Under the pieces are notes generated by a model, which saw only the letters and a program-made list of their open reading frames with translations, was not told where the DNA came from and did not search any database. A stretch of 7,446 nt of DNA from Syntrophorhabdaceae bacterium (GTDB lineage Bacteria; Desulfobacterota; Syntrophorhabdia; Syntrophorhabdales; Syntrophorhabdaceae): the NCBI GenBank assembly GCA_026415015.1, contig JAOAHW010000213.1, positions 1 through 7,446 of the forward strand, in the 5' to 3' direction. A program made the position numbers and the translations under genes. Numbering within the stretch: the first letter of the stretch is position 1; every line of letters starts with the position of its first letter. Positions 1 to 5,600 of this stretch are shown here, in pieces.

Positions 1-19
1 AGATGTGTATAAGAGACAG
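1..19 (+). other. Tn5/Nextera mosaic-end adapter (sequencing artefact)
   Basis: The first 19 bases read AGATGTGTATAAGAGACAG, an exact match to the Tn5 transposase mosaic end carried by Nextera-type library adapters. It sits at the very end of the window, as expected for an untrimmed read end taken into an assembly. It should not be read as a natural transposon: there is no transposase, no second inverted end and no target duplication. Genomic sequence begins at about base 20. Confidence 0.96.
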
Positions 20-203
20 CCTCTGCAAGCTCGGACACTTTAATGCCAAGCTCTGATACAATTCGAGATAATTCAATGAAATCACTGCGTTTTACTGTCT
101 CTCTCTGGCTTTTCTCTATCTCTTCAAGGACAGCAAAAAATGCTGCCTTTATTTTAGGGTCAAGCTCTTCAATCTCTCTCATTATCTTTATGCTATATGG
201 CAT
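20..203 (-). CDS. N-terminal part of a small coiled-coil-type protein (DUF3782-like), truncated by the contig end
   Basis: An open frame begins at ATG (complement of 201-203) and runs 61 codons off the genomic end at the adapter, so the C-terminus is missing artificially. The protein starts MPYSIKIMREIEELDPKIKA and continues as a charged, helix-forming sequence ending in a segment like SELGIKVSELAE. Proteins starting this way usually continue into long heptad repeats of the type AQRRTEERLEEL. They are annotated as DUF3782 or, misleadingly, 'chordopoxvirus fusion protein-like', and some members carry a nuclease-like C-terminal domain; this comparison is from memory. A weak TTAGG lies 8 bases before the ATG. 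The gene points the same way as the MarR-type gene and lies 138 bases beyond it, so it could be co-transcribed or have its own promoter. No function can be assigned. Confidence 0.62.
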
Positions 204-212
204 ACAATAAAC

Positions 213-249
213 CTAATAAAAATTTATATGCAATGAAAAATTTTATTAG
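213..249. repeat. AT-rich inverted repeat between the MarR-type gene and the truncated gene
   Basis: CTAATAAAA (213-221) and TTTTATTAG (241-249) form a perfect 9-base inverted repeat with a 19-base loop. It lies after the MarR-type stop codon (minus-strand direction) and about 10 bases before the start of the next gene. It could be a weak terminator or a regulatory dyad. The stem is almost entirely A-T, so a stable terminator is doubtful. The rest of 204-341 shows no gene. Confidence 0.4.
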
Positions 250-341
250 TATCCACTACCCATGTTTTTTTAATTCTTATTAATTATAGCTCTTTATTGA
301 GAATGATTCCATCAAAACCATGAGAGTTACTATTTTTGATT

Positions 342-653
342 CTACTCGATATCTTTTTTAAGCTGCTCTATCTCTCTCTGGAGATTTTCGTATTCAGCGA
401 TCTTAGAATTTATAAAACTACTCGTTAGTTTTGCCTTATCATATGCCCATTTTGGCGTTAATATGTATATATATCTTGCTTTGTTATGGGAGTCCTTAAA
501 TTTCTGCATCTTTACATATCCCTTTTTTATAAGTGCCCTTAATACATAATTTATTCCACCAAGGCTAAGTCCGAGTCTGTTTGAGAGTTCACGTTGTGTA
601 AGGTTACTGTTTAGAGAAAGCTCTTTTAAGATGTAGAATTCATTGTCTTTCAT
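342..653 (-). CDS. MarR-family EPS-associated transcriptional regulator
   Basis: This 103-residue protein is a small winged helix-turn-helix regulator. Residues 5-50 hold the helix-turn-helix, with 'LTQRELSNRLGLSLGGINYV' (18-37) as its core and the recognition helix at about 30-42. The wing follows at 48-64, including ARYIYILTP, and a charged helix from about 71 to the end probably dimerises. Size and pattern match the EPS-associated MarR group (TIGR04176, from memory), usually found beside polysaccharide export and exosortase loci. Its position directly downstream of Wzz-type and SLBB export genes supports this. Many relatives have Gly after LTPK; here it is Trp69. The ATG start fits the family N-terminus, but no Shine-Dalgarno sequence lies within 15 bases, and the start codon falls in a hairpin loop (644-663). 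It has its own promoter (740-768) with a dyad at the predicted transcription start, suggesting autoregulation. The regulated targets and any ligand are unknown. Confidence 0.88.
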   Translation of the reverse strand: MKDNEFYILKELSLNSNLTQRELSNRLGLSLGGINYVLRALIKKGYVKMQKFKDSHNKARYIYILTPKWAYDKAKLTSSFINSKIAEYENLQREIEQLKKDIE

Positions 654-663
654 TTTTAAGACA
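644..663 (-). promoter_or_regulatory. Hairpin presenting the MarR-type start codon
   Basis: On the minus strand TGTCTT (663-658) and AAGACA (649-644) form a perfect 6-base stem whose 8-base loop contains the ATG (653-651). No ribosome binding site precedes the start, so folding here may affect translation. Bases 662-663 are shared with the neighbouring leader hairpin (662-694), so the two stems cannot both form completely. The structure is visible in the sequence; a regulatory role is inference. Confidence 0.4.
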
Positions 664-694
664 GGCTACCGCCCTATGAGCCTATATTAGCCTG
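662..694 (-). promoter_or_regulatory. Leader hairpin upstream of the MarR-type gene
   Basis: In the predicted 5' leader, CAGGCTA (694-688, minus strand) pairs perfectly with TAGCCTG (668-662), leaving a 19-base loop. A second AGGCT copy inside the loop (683-679) can pair with the same AGCCT (667-663), so two alternative stems compete. I recognise no known riboswitch class here. It may be a mild attenuator or simply a chance structure. Confidence 0.35.
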
Positions 695-715
695 AAAATT
701 TAATAAAAACGAAAA

Positions 716-732
716 TGTTCAATTTTTGAACA
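716..732. promoter_or_regulatory. Candidate operator dyad TGTTCAA-TTT-TTGAACA
   Basis: This is a perfect inverted repeat with 7-base arms and a 3-base centre, 17 bases in total. It begins right at the predicted transcription start of the MarR-type promoter (about base 733) and extends into the transcribed leader, where a bound repressor would block transcription. Length and symmetry suit a dimeric winged-helix protein, so autoregulation by the adjacent MarR-type product is the simplest reading. No U-rich run follows, so it is not a typical terminator. Confidence 0.55.
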
Positions 733-739
733 AAAACAA

Positions 740-768
740 TTAATATCTTAAAAAAATAGTGTTGTCAA
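740..768 (-). promoter_or_regulatory. Sigma70-type promoter for the MarR-type gene
   Basis: On the minus strand a perfect -35 box TTGACA (768-763) is followed after exactly 17 bases by TATTAA (745-740; 4 of 6 consensus positions). The predicted start is near base 733, giving a leader of about 80 bases before the ATG. The spacer contains a run of seven T. This indicates that the regulator can be transcribed separately from the upstream export genes. Confidence 0.6.
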
Positions 769-776
769 TACCAATA

Positions 777-791
777 AGCAAGCGTCTTGCT
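777..791. promoter_or_regulatory. Dyad AGCAAG-CGT-CTTGCT just upstream of the -35 box
   Basis: This perfect inverted repeat has 6-base arms and a 3-base centre, and ends 8 bases from the -35 box of the MarR-type promoter. It may be an activator or repressor site. Read as RNA on the minus strand it could also be a weak terminator for the export transcript, but it is followed by TTATTGGTATT and not a clean U run. Confidence 0.4.
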
Positions 792-852
792 GCTGTCTTT
801 TTCATGCTTAATTAGCAGATATTATTTTAATCACATATCAGTACAACAGACA

Positions 853-868
853 AGTGATTTATATCACA
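853..868. promoter_or_regulatory. Crp/Fnr-type binding-site candidate
   Basis: The minus strand reads TGTGATATAAATCACT. This fits TGTGA-N6-TCACA, the classic Crp-type palindrome, at 9 of 10 conserved positions. It lies 36 bases beyond the stop codon of the SLBB gene and about 127 bases upstream of the predicted MarR-type transcription start. A third half-site, AATCAC, lies at 829-834. The site may serve the MarR-type promoter from a distance. Whether a Crp/Fnr family protein binds here cannot be told from the sequence. Confidence 0.4.
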
Positions 869-903
869 CCCTGATACATATCTTAGACAAGATAGCAGAC
901 CTA

Positions 904-3900
904 TTAATTATTTCTATACATGTATTTTAATTGGCCGCCTGTTATAGCCATCTGCATAAGTATCTGGGTAATGTCCCTTAGACCCCTCATCCATGCTATT
1001 GCCTCTATCTTCTCTGGAATCACTATTGTATCGCCAGGCTCAAGCATCTTTCTCTCCTCGCCGAATGCTGTTACCTCCCACCTTGCGTTTTCATTGCTCC
1101 ATGTTATAAATCTATTGGGTATCTTGACAGCACTGCCGTCTACCTTGAGGATAAACATATTCTTTGTGTCTGCATACCTTGTAAGACCACCTGCCTTAGT
1201 TATATAGGCATCATGGTCTAATGTCTCATTATAGATGAAACTCCCTGGCACCATGACTGCACCTGCCACAAGGACTACATTGTTCTTTGTGGGTATATAT
1301 AGTGAATCGCCATCCTCAAGCTCCACATCGAACTCGCTGCCTTTCAAAAGCCTGGGATGGGCAAGGGTTATGGTCATCCTCCCTGTTGCCTGGGTCCTCT
1401 TTAATGCATCGAGAAGCCTCTGTGTCCCCTCCTGCTGTGCCTTTATACCTGCCACTTCTTCTGCAGACAAGGCAGTTGAAAGTCTCACATTGCTTTCAGC
1501 CATTATGTCCTTCTCAAGCCTTAATATCATCTCCTCAAGGTTTTTCTGCTGAAGATCTCGCACCCTTTTCCTCGTAAATACTGCACCCCTAAGATATGCC
1601 CTGTCAGTGTACCCACCTGCCCTCTCTATAATAGACGATAGAGTCTCTCCTTTTTTTATAATATATCTACCTGGGAACCATACCTCACCGCTTAGGGTAA
1701 CAAACTGCTCCCTCCTCCAGTCAGGGATCTTCTGGACAAAAACCCTTGAATAGGGCTTGAGGATAATATTATGGTTGAGATCTCCCTCCAAAACCTTTCT
1801 GAGATTTATCTTCCTATGCTCAATAGTTGAACTTTTTCCATAGTCAATTATCTGAAATGATACATCAGCACTCTCAAGATACGCAGACTCAAGGATATTC
1901 CCGGCTGCAAAGATGAGGTCTTTAACAGTCATATTTTCTGTGTAATAATATGGGCCTGGTCTTAAAACCTCACCGTCAATAAAGACTCTTTGTGGATAAA
2001 CATAACCAGCTTTGGAATGTATGATTATTCTGTCATTGTCTTGTAACAACAGATTATCATCTATCGAGCCCTTCATCGCATTATCAAGGTTAAAATATAA
2101 CCTCTCATATCTACCATTTGAATCTTTACGAACAATTTCAGCTTTAAACAAATAAGCATCTTCAGTCAAACCACCGGCTGTTAATATGGCATCTTTGACT
2201 CTCATGTTTTCTCTGAGAAGAACTCTAACAGCTTTTTTCTCCTCTCTCTCAGCCTTTGCCCTTTCTTGTAGATATCTCTCAATTCTTTCTCTCTCGGTCT
2301 CATCAACTCTTATCTTTCCTTTTAAGTATAGGTCAATATAAGCTTGTTCAGTTTCCTTTTCCTTCTTAGCTTTTTCATCTTCATGGGGAGCAATTTCTTC
2401 AAAAAAAGAGCCTTTTACCAAATATCTTGATTCACCTCTTATATCCTGGAACTGTTTTTCTTGTCTTCTTATTTCACCTTCTACTGTTACATATGGTCTA
2501 TCTTTAAAAAACCACTTTGAGAATATATACAGTGTATCTTGGGGCTTGAGCTCAATGTTATGAGATTTATCTTGGAAAAGACATTTATTTAAATTTATGG
2601 GTATAAGCTGTGTTTCTAAGGTTATAGGTTTAAGCCTTTTTATTAGGGCATAATCAAAATATGTCTCTTCGAGTAGCTCAGTGTAATCTTTTAATAAGTC
2701 AGAAACCTTCATCCCATCTTTATACTCATATTTACCTGGTTTCTTTACATTTCCAAGTAAATGAACAACATTAACATCACGGTCAACTATTGAAAAAATT
2801 TTAATAAAGTCTCCGTCTTGTAATATTATATTTTTAGATTTTGATATATCTTTATCATCTATATCAAAGATTATCTGGTTTTCATTTTTAATAATCCGCT
2901 CTACCTGTATCTGCTGAGTGTACGCAGTTGGTAATATACCTCCTGAAAGCTCAAATAAATTATACAAGGTGGATTTATCCTTCAACTCATATATGGCTGG
3001 TCTTTTTACATTGCCTGCTATACCTACAACAGGCCCTGCCACAGGGACAAACACTACATCCCCTGCCTGGAGTATCACATCCTTTGATTTGTCTCCTTTT
3101 AGTAGCAGGTCATACAGGTCAAAGGTGACAACTACATGGTCCTTTCTTTTAAGCTGGATATTTCTCATGGTTCCTATGTAGGATGGACCACCTGCTATAA
3201 GAAGGGCATCTGTTATAGTAGCGAATGAGCCTACAGTATATGCCCCAGGTCTTTTTACATCACCGAGGACAAAGATGGGTATACTCTTTAATGCACCCAT
3301 TGTTATGTCAATATTTGCCCCTACAATCTGTTCTGCCTGCTTTATGAGGTGTTTTGACATATTCTCAAATGTTAACCCTGCTACAGGTATGGGCCCTATC
3401 TGGGGGATTGTTATGTTTCCATTTCTATCAACTATGAGGTTATACTGGGCATTCACCCTACCCCACAGGAGTATCTTTACCTCATCCCCTGGGCCTATGA
3501 CATACTGGCTTGGAACAGGGATATCTTTTCTGTCAGTGATTACCTTTACTGCTGCCTCCTGAAAGAAGTCATATCCAAAGGGTCTTATATCCAGTGGTAT
3601 GTCCTGGTAGCCACCTACCCTCCTGAATCTGTCAAAAAGCGTTTTTTCTCCAGGTTTTTCTTCTATTAACTTTTTTTCAGCTTTTATATCTGTTATTTTC
3701 TTCTCTGGCTCCTTTTTTTCACCCTCTTTCTCTTTTCTCTCTAAGGCCTCCTTACCTTTTATGACATCCTCCGGGGTGAGCAGTTGAAACTCTGGCTTTA
3801 CCTTCAGTGCCTCTATTGCCTCAGGGGTTAACTGGCCCCCTGTCTTGCCAAGCTCTGTTTGTATGGCCTTTTGCTGATCCGGGGTCAATCTTTTTAATGC

Positions 3901-4185
3901 CTCTGCCTGCTGTGGAGTTAGCTGCTGTGGTGTCTGTACCTGTAGGGCAGGGGTTGGGGTCATCTGGGGCTGGGTAGTCTGTGCCTGTAGTGCTGGTTGT
4001 TGTGCCTGAGGGACTGCCCTTCCTGGTTGTTGCCCTGAGAAACCTGTAACTGCTGGGTATATGGCAGGCTGTCCTGGTATAACCATGCCAGGGGCAACAC
4101 CTGGTGGCTGCTGGGCATTAGTAATAGCAAATCCTGCAAACACCATTAGATTTAACCATAAAATTATTAAGAACCATCTATTCAC
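904..4185 (-). CDS. Large multi-SLBB polysaccharide export protein (Wza-type, outer membrane/periplasm)
   Basis: This 1093-residue protein probably forms the outer-membrane and periplasmic channel through which an exopolysaccharide leaves the cell. It has a signal peptide (hydrophobic 4-20, likely cleavage after ITNA at 24) with no lipobox cysteine, unlike E. coli Wza. Residues 25-88 form a Pro/Gln-rich linker. Four LTPxx-type short repeats lie at 89-146, and a Lys/Glu-rich stretch at 143-180. A Poly_export domain follows (about 225-300, YVIGPGDEVKILLWG). SLBB-type units start near 304, 386, 473, 566, 734, 829 and 970, most with a G-(D/N/E)-V-x-x-P core and AGG-type ends. SLBB 4 is split by a charged insertion (about 583-652). 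A coiled-coil-like arm at 873-935 ends in QATGRMTI. The last 30 residues (WMRGLRDITQILMQMA) form the amphipathic helix typical of the family. The start is GTG (4185-4183), with a strong AGGGGG seven bases before it. Bases 1921-2880 are notably AT-rich. The protein is much longer than Wza (about 380 residues). Confidence 0.92.
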   Translation of the reverse strand: MNRWFLIILWLNLMVFAGFAITNAQQPPGVAPGMVIPGQPAIYPAVTGFSGQQPGRAVPQAQQPALQAQTTQPQMTPTPALQVQTPQQLTPQQAEALKRLTPDQQKAIQTELGKTGGQLTPEAIEALKVKPEFQLLTPEDVIKGKEALERKEKEGEKKEPEKKITDIKAEKKLIEEKPGEKTLFDRFRRVGGYQDIPLDIRPFGYDFFQEAAVKVITDRKDIPVPSQYVIGPGDEVKILLWGRVNAQYNLIVDRNGNITIPQIGPIPVAGLTFENMSKHLIKQAEQIVGANIDITMGALKSIPIFVLGDVKRPGAYTVGSFATITDALLIAGGPSYIGTMRNIQLKRKDHVVVTFDLYDLLLKGDKSKDVILQAGDVVFVPVAGPVVGIAGNVKRPAIYELKDKSTLYNLFELSGGILPTAYTQQIQVERIIKNENQIIFDIDDKDISKSKNIILQDGDFIKIFSIVDRDVNVVHLLGNVKKPGKYEYKDGMKVSDLLKDYTELLEETYFDYALIKRLKPITLETQLIPINLNKCLFQDKSHNIELKPQDTLYIFSKWFFKDRPYVTVEGEIRRQEKQFQDIRGESRYLVKGSFFEEIAPHEDEKAKKEKETEQAYIDLYLKGKIRVDETERERIERYLQERAKAEREEKKAVRVLLRENMRVKDAILTAGGLTEDAYLFKAEIVRKDSNGRYERLYFNLDNAMKGSIDDNLLLQDNDRIIIHSKAGYVYPQRVFIDGEVLRPGPYYYTENMTVKDLIFAAGNILESAYLESADVSFQIIDYGKSSTIEHRKINLRKVLEGDLNHNIILKPYSRVFVQKIPDWRREQFVTLSGEVWFPGRYIIKKGETLSSIIERAGGYTDRAYLRGAVFTRKRVRDLQQKNLEEMILRLEKDIMAESNVRLSTALSAEEVAGIKAQQEGTQRLLDALKRTQATGRMTITLAHPRLLKGSEFDVELEDGDSLYIPTKNNVVLVAGAVMVPGSFIYNETLDHDAYITKAGGLTRYADTKNMFILKVDGSAVKIPNRFITWSNENARWEVTAFGEERKMLEPGDTIVIPEKIEAIAWMRGLRDITQILMQMAITGGQLKYMYRNN
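1921..2880. other. Low-GC block inside the SLBB gene
   Basis: By hand count this 960-base stretch is about 32% G+C (311 bases), against about 46% in 961-1560 and about 43% in 2941-3540 of the same gene. The lowest line (2821-2880) is about 17%. It encodes roughly residues 436-755, that is SLBB units 3 to 5 and the charged insertion. The frame is unbroken throughout. Confidence 0.75.
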
Positions 4186-4192
4186 TACAAAA

Positions 4193-4198
4193 CCCCCT
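4193..4198 (-). promoter_or_regulatory. Ribosome binding site of the SLBB gene, overlapping the wzz-type stop codon
   Basis: The minus strand reads TTAGGGGGTTTTGTA followed by GTG. The AGGGGG lies 7 bases from the start codon and shares bases with the TAG stop of the upstream gene (4199-4197). This supports the GTG start and implies translational coupling of the two export genes. Confidence 0.75.
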
Positions 4199-5099
4199 AA
4201 CCTTTCCTTTTAAAAAAACCAGGTCTCTTTAGGCCTGCGGTCTCTTTTAGCTCTTTTATGGCTTTTTGCTGTTTATTAAAATACTCCCTTAAAAATGCCG
4301 CAAAGATACCAATAAAAATTGAAACCACAAAGGCAATGAGGACCATCTGTGTCCTCTTTGGTTTTGACCTCCTGTCAGGGACCCTCGGTGCATCAAGGAT
4401 CTTAAAGGCAAAATTCTCTTTTACTTCAGCCATCATGGCAGTCTCAAGCTGCTGGGCAATAAGGGCATAAAGCTTTGTCTTTATGAAAGGGTCTGATGTC
4501 TTCTCTATCTGTGATTCCAGGTATTTCTTGTTTGTCTCTGCCACCCTCTTTGCCTCACTACTCATATAATCTGTGAGTTCTGTAAGGGTATAATTTACCA
4601 GGTCCCTTGCAATCTTTGGGTCTTTATAGCCAATAGTAATCTCCACAATATTATCTTTCTGGACAAAATTTATCTTAGTCATATTATTTAATGCCCTTAT
4701 GCCCCTCCAGATAAGTTTATTCTCATCCTCATCCTTTTTATATTTATCCCCAAGAAGCACCTTTAGCAGGTCATGACGTTTTATTATCTTCTCCTTTAAG
4801 ACATTGCTCTTGAGTAGATTGACAATCTCAGAGGATATGGGCGATGCAGGAGGGGCGATACCGAACTGTGTAAGCAGAAAGCTTGTAGCACCTGTATCTT
4901 TTGATATAACACCTGAAGGGATTATAACTGCCTTTGATTCATAGGTAGGGGTCATAATAAGGGAGATAATAGCGGTTCCCACCACCACCACCGCTACAAT
5001 CACCCCTATGAATTTGAGATTCTTTAATATAACCTTTAGGAGATCTATTAGATTTATCTCATCATCTTGAGCTTGGCAGTATTGCTTTTCATCTTCCAT
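4197..5099 (-). CDS. Wzz/GumC-type polysaccharide chain-length regulator (inner membrane co-polymerase)
   Basis: This 300-residue protein has the Wzz layout. A short cytoplasmic N-terminus ends in EINLIDLLKVILKN, followed by a first membrane helix (about 30-50) and the standard TYESKAVIIP start of the periplasmic domain. A helical periplasmic part spans roughly 52-235 (IVEITIGYKDPKIARDLVNY at 151-170). The proline-rich motif DAPRVPDRRSKPKR at 237-249 directly precedes the second membrane helix (about 251-270). The 30-residue basic tail has no tyrosine-kinase domain, so a separate kinase would be needed if one is used. Such proteins set polymer length and dock with the outer-membrane exporter, here encoded immediately downstream. 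The ATG start is supported because no other usual start codon lies between it and an in-frame stop upstream. The best ribosome-binding sequence (GAGAGGA) is about 18 bases away, farther than usual. A candidate promoter lies at 5180-5209. Confidence 0.9.
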   Translation of the reverse strand: MEDEKQYCQAQDDEINLIDLLKVILKNLKFIGVIVAVVVVGTAIISLIMTPTYESKAVIIPSGVISKDTGATSFLLTQFGIAPPASPISSEIVNLLKSNVLKEKIIKRHDLLKVLLGDKYKKDEDENKLIWRGIRALNNMTKINFVQKDNIVEITIGYKDPKIARDLVNYTLTELTDYMSSEAKRVAETNKKYLESQIEKTSDPFIKTKLYALIAQQLETAMMAEVKENFAFKILDAPRVPDRRSKPKRTQMVLIAFVVSIFIGIFAAFLREYFNKQQKAIKELKETAGLKRPGFFKRKG

Positions 5100-5179
5100 A
5101 TCGATTAAATAGTAAGTCCTCTCAAAAAATGCTATGTTTTAATATTTTTTTTAGGCTTTTAATCTGGCAAAGTATGTTT

Positions 5180-5209
5180 ATTATTCTGTTGTTTTAGGAA
5201 AAAAGTCAA
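5180..5209 (-). promoter_or_regulatory. Sigma70-type promoter for the wzz-SLBB operon
   Basis: On the minus strand TTGACT (5209-5204; 5 of 6) is followed after 18 bases by AATAAT (5185-5180; 5 of 6). The predicted start near 5173 gives a leader of about 75 bases before the wzz-type ATG. The surroundings are extremely AT-rich, so a chance match is possible. Confidence 0.5.
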
Positions 5210-5269
5210 GTTTTTTTTATCCCTAAAATTTTTTAAAAAAATTAAAAATTTCCTTGACAAGTTTTTTTT
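5207..5269. repeat. Direct repeat CAAGTTTTTTTT, two copies
   Basis: The 12-mer occurs at 5207-5218 and 5258-5269, 51 bases apart (close to five helical turns). The copies overlap or adjoin the two divergent -35 boxes. Most of the match is a T run, so in this AT-rich spacer it may be coincidence or bent DNA. Confidence 0.35.
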
Positions 5270-5282
5270 CAATTGTTAATTA
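5254..5282 (+). promoter_or_regulatory. Candidate promoter for the sdh operon
   Basis: A perfect TTGACA (5254-5259) is followed by TTAATT after 16 bases or TAATTA after 17 bases, both weak -10 matches (3 and 2 of 6). Transcription would begin near 5288, only a few bases before the ATG at 5293, so the message would be nearly leaderless. Confidence 0.4.
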
Positions 5283-5292
5283 GAAAATTGTA

Positions 5293-5598
5293 ATGTTTAT
5301 ATGGCTTTTTCACAGGATTAGTGGCGTATCCCTTATAATTCTATTCGGTATCAAAATACTTACAAGTTTCTTTCTTTTTACAAAGGAGAATAAACCTGAC
5401 TGGGCTCTGAGCTTACACAGACAGCCTGTGATAGATGTCCTCATTCTTATACTCTTTACCTTCCACAGTATATACGGGCTAAGGACAATCTTGATAGATT
5501 TTGGCTACAGGCAGGAAAAAAAGCTCTTCTGGCTATCTAATATTGTAGCAGGCATCATCTCTCTGGTACTGATTTACATTTACTTTATTGTCTCATAG
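5293..5598 (+). CDS. sdhC: Succinate dehydrogenase/fumarate reductase cytochrome b-type membrane anchor subunit
   Basis: This 101-residue protein anchors the succinate:quinone or quinol:fumarate oxidoreductase in the inner membrane and takes part in quinone and heme binding. It opens with the family motif WLFHRISGVSLI (residues 4-15) and has three hydrophobic helices at about 9-29, 46-66 and 79-100. The second carries FHSIYGLRTILIDFG (57-71), in which His58 is the expected heme ligand and GLR-x-x-L-x-D is the family signature. An in-frame TAG at 5281-5283 and the lack of another start between make ATG 5293 the start, although no Shine-Dalgarno sequence precedes it. It lies two bases before the flavoprotein gene. 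Most enzymes with small anchors have two such genes in a row. Only one is present here before sdhA, so a second may lie after sdhB outside the window, or the enzyme may use one anchor type. Confidence 0.87.
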   Translation: MFIWLFHRISGVSLIILFGIKILTSFFLFTKENKPDWALSLHRQPVIDVLILILFTFHSIYGLRTILIDFGYRQEKKLFWLSNIVAGIISLVLIYIYFIVS

Positions 5599-5600
5599 CT

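Noticed and set aside
1..19. A natural transposon end
   Set aside because: It is the exact engineered mosaic end at a sequence terminus, with no transposase and no second end, so it is better explained as library adapter.
879..894. Small hairpin TATCTT-agac-AAGATA just after the SLBB stop codon
   Set aside because: A six-base A/T-rich stem with no following U run is too weak to call an intrinsic terminator.
920..3562. Several plus-strand open frames of 66-105 codons inside the SLBB gene
   Set aside because: They lie wholly opposite a strongly supported coding frame, have no recognisable domains, and their compositions look like antisense readings of SLBB codons.
5161..5185. Possible sigma54-like TGGC element in the divergent spacer
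   Set aside because: The GC element at the required distance is missing, so the match is only the TGGC half.
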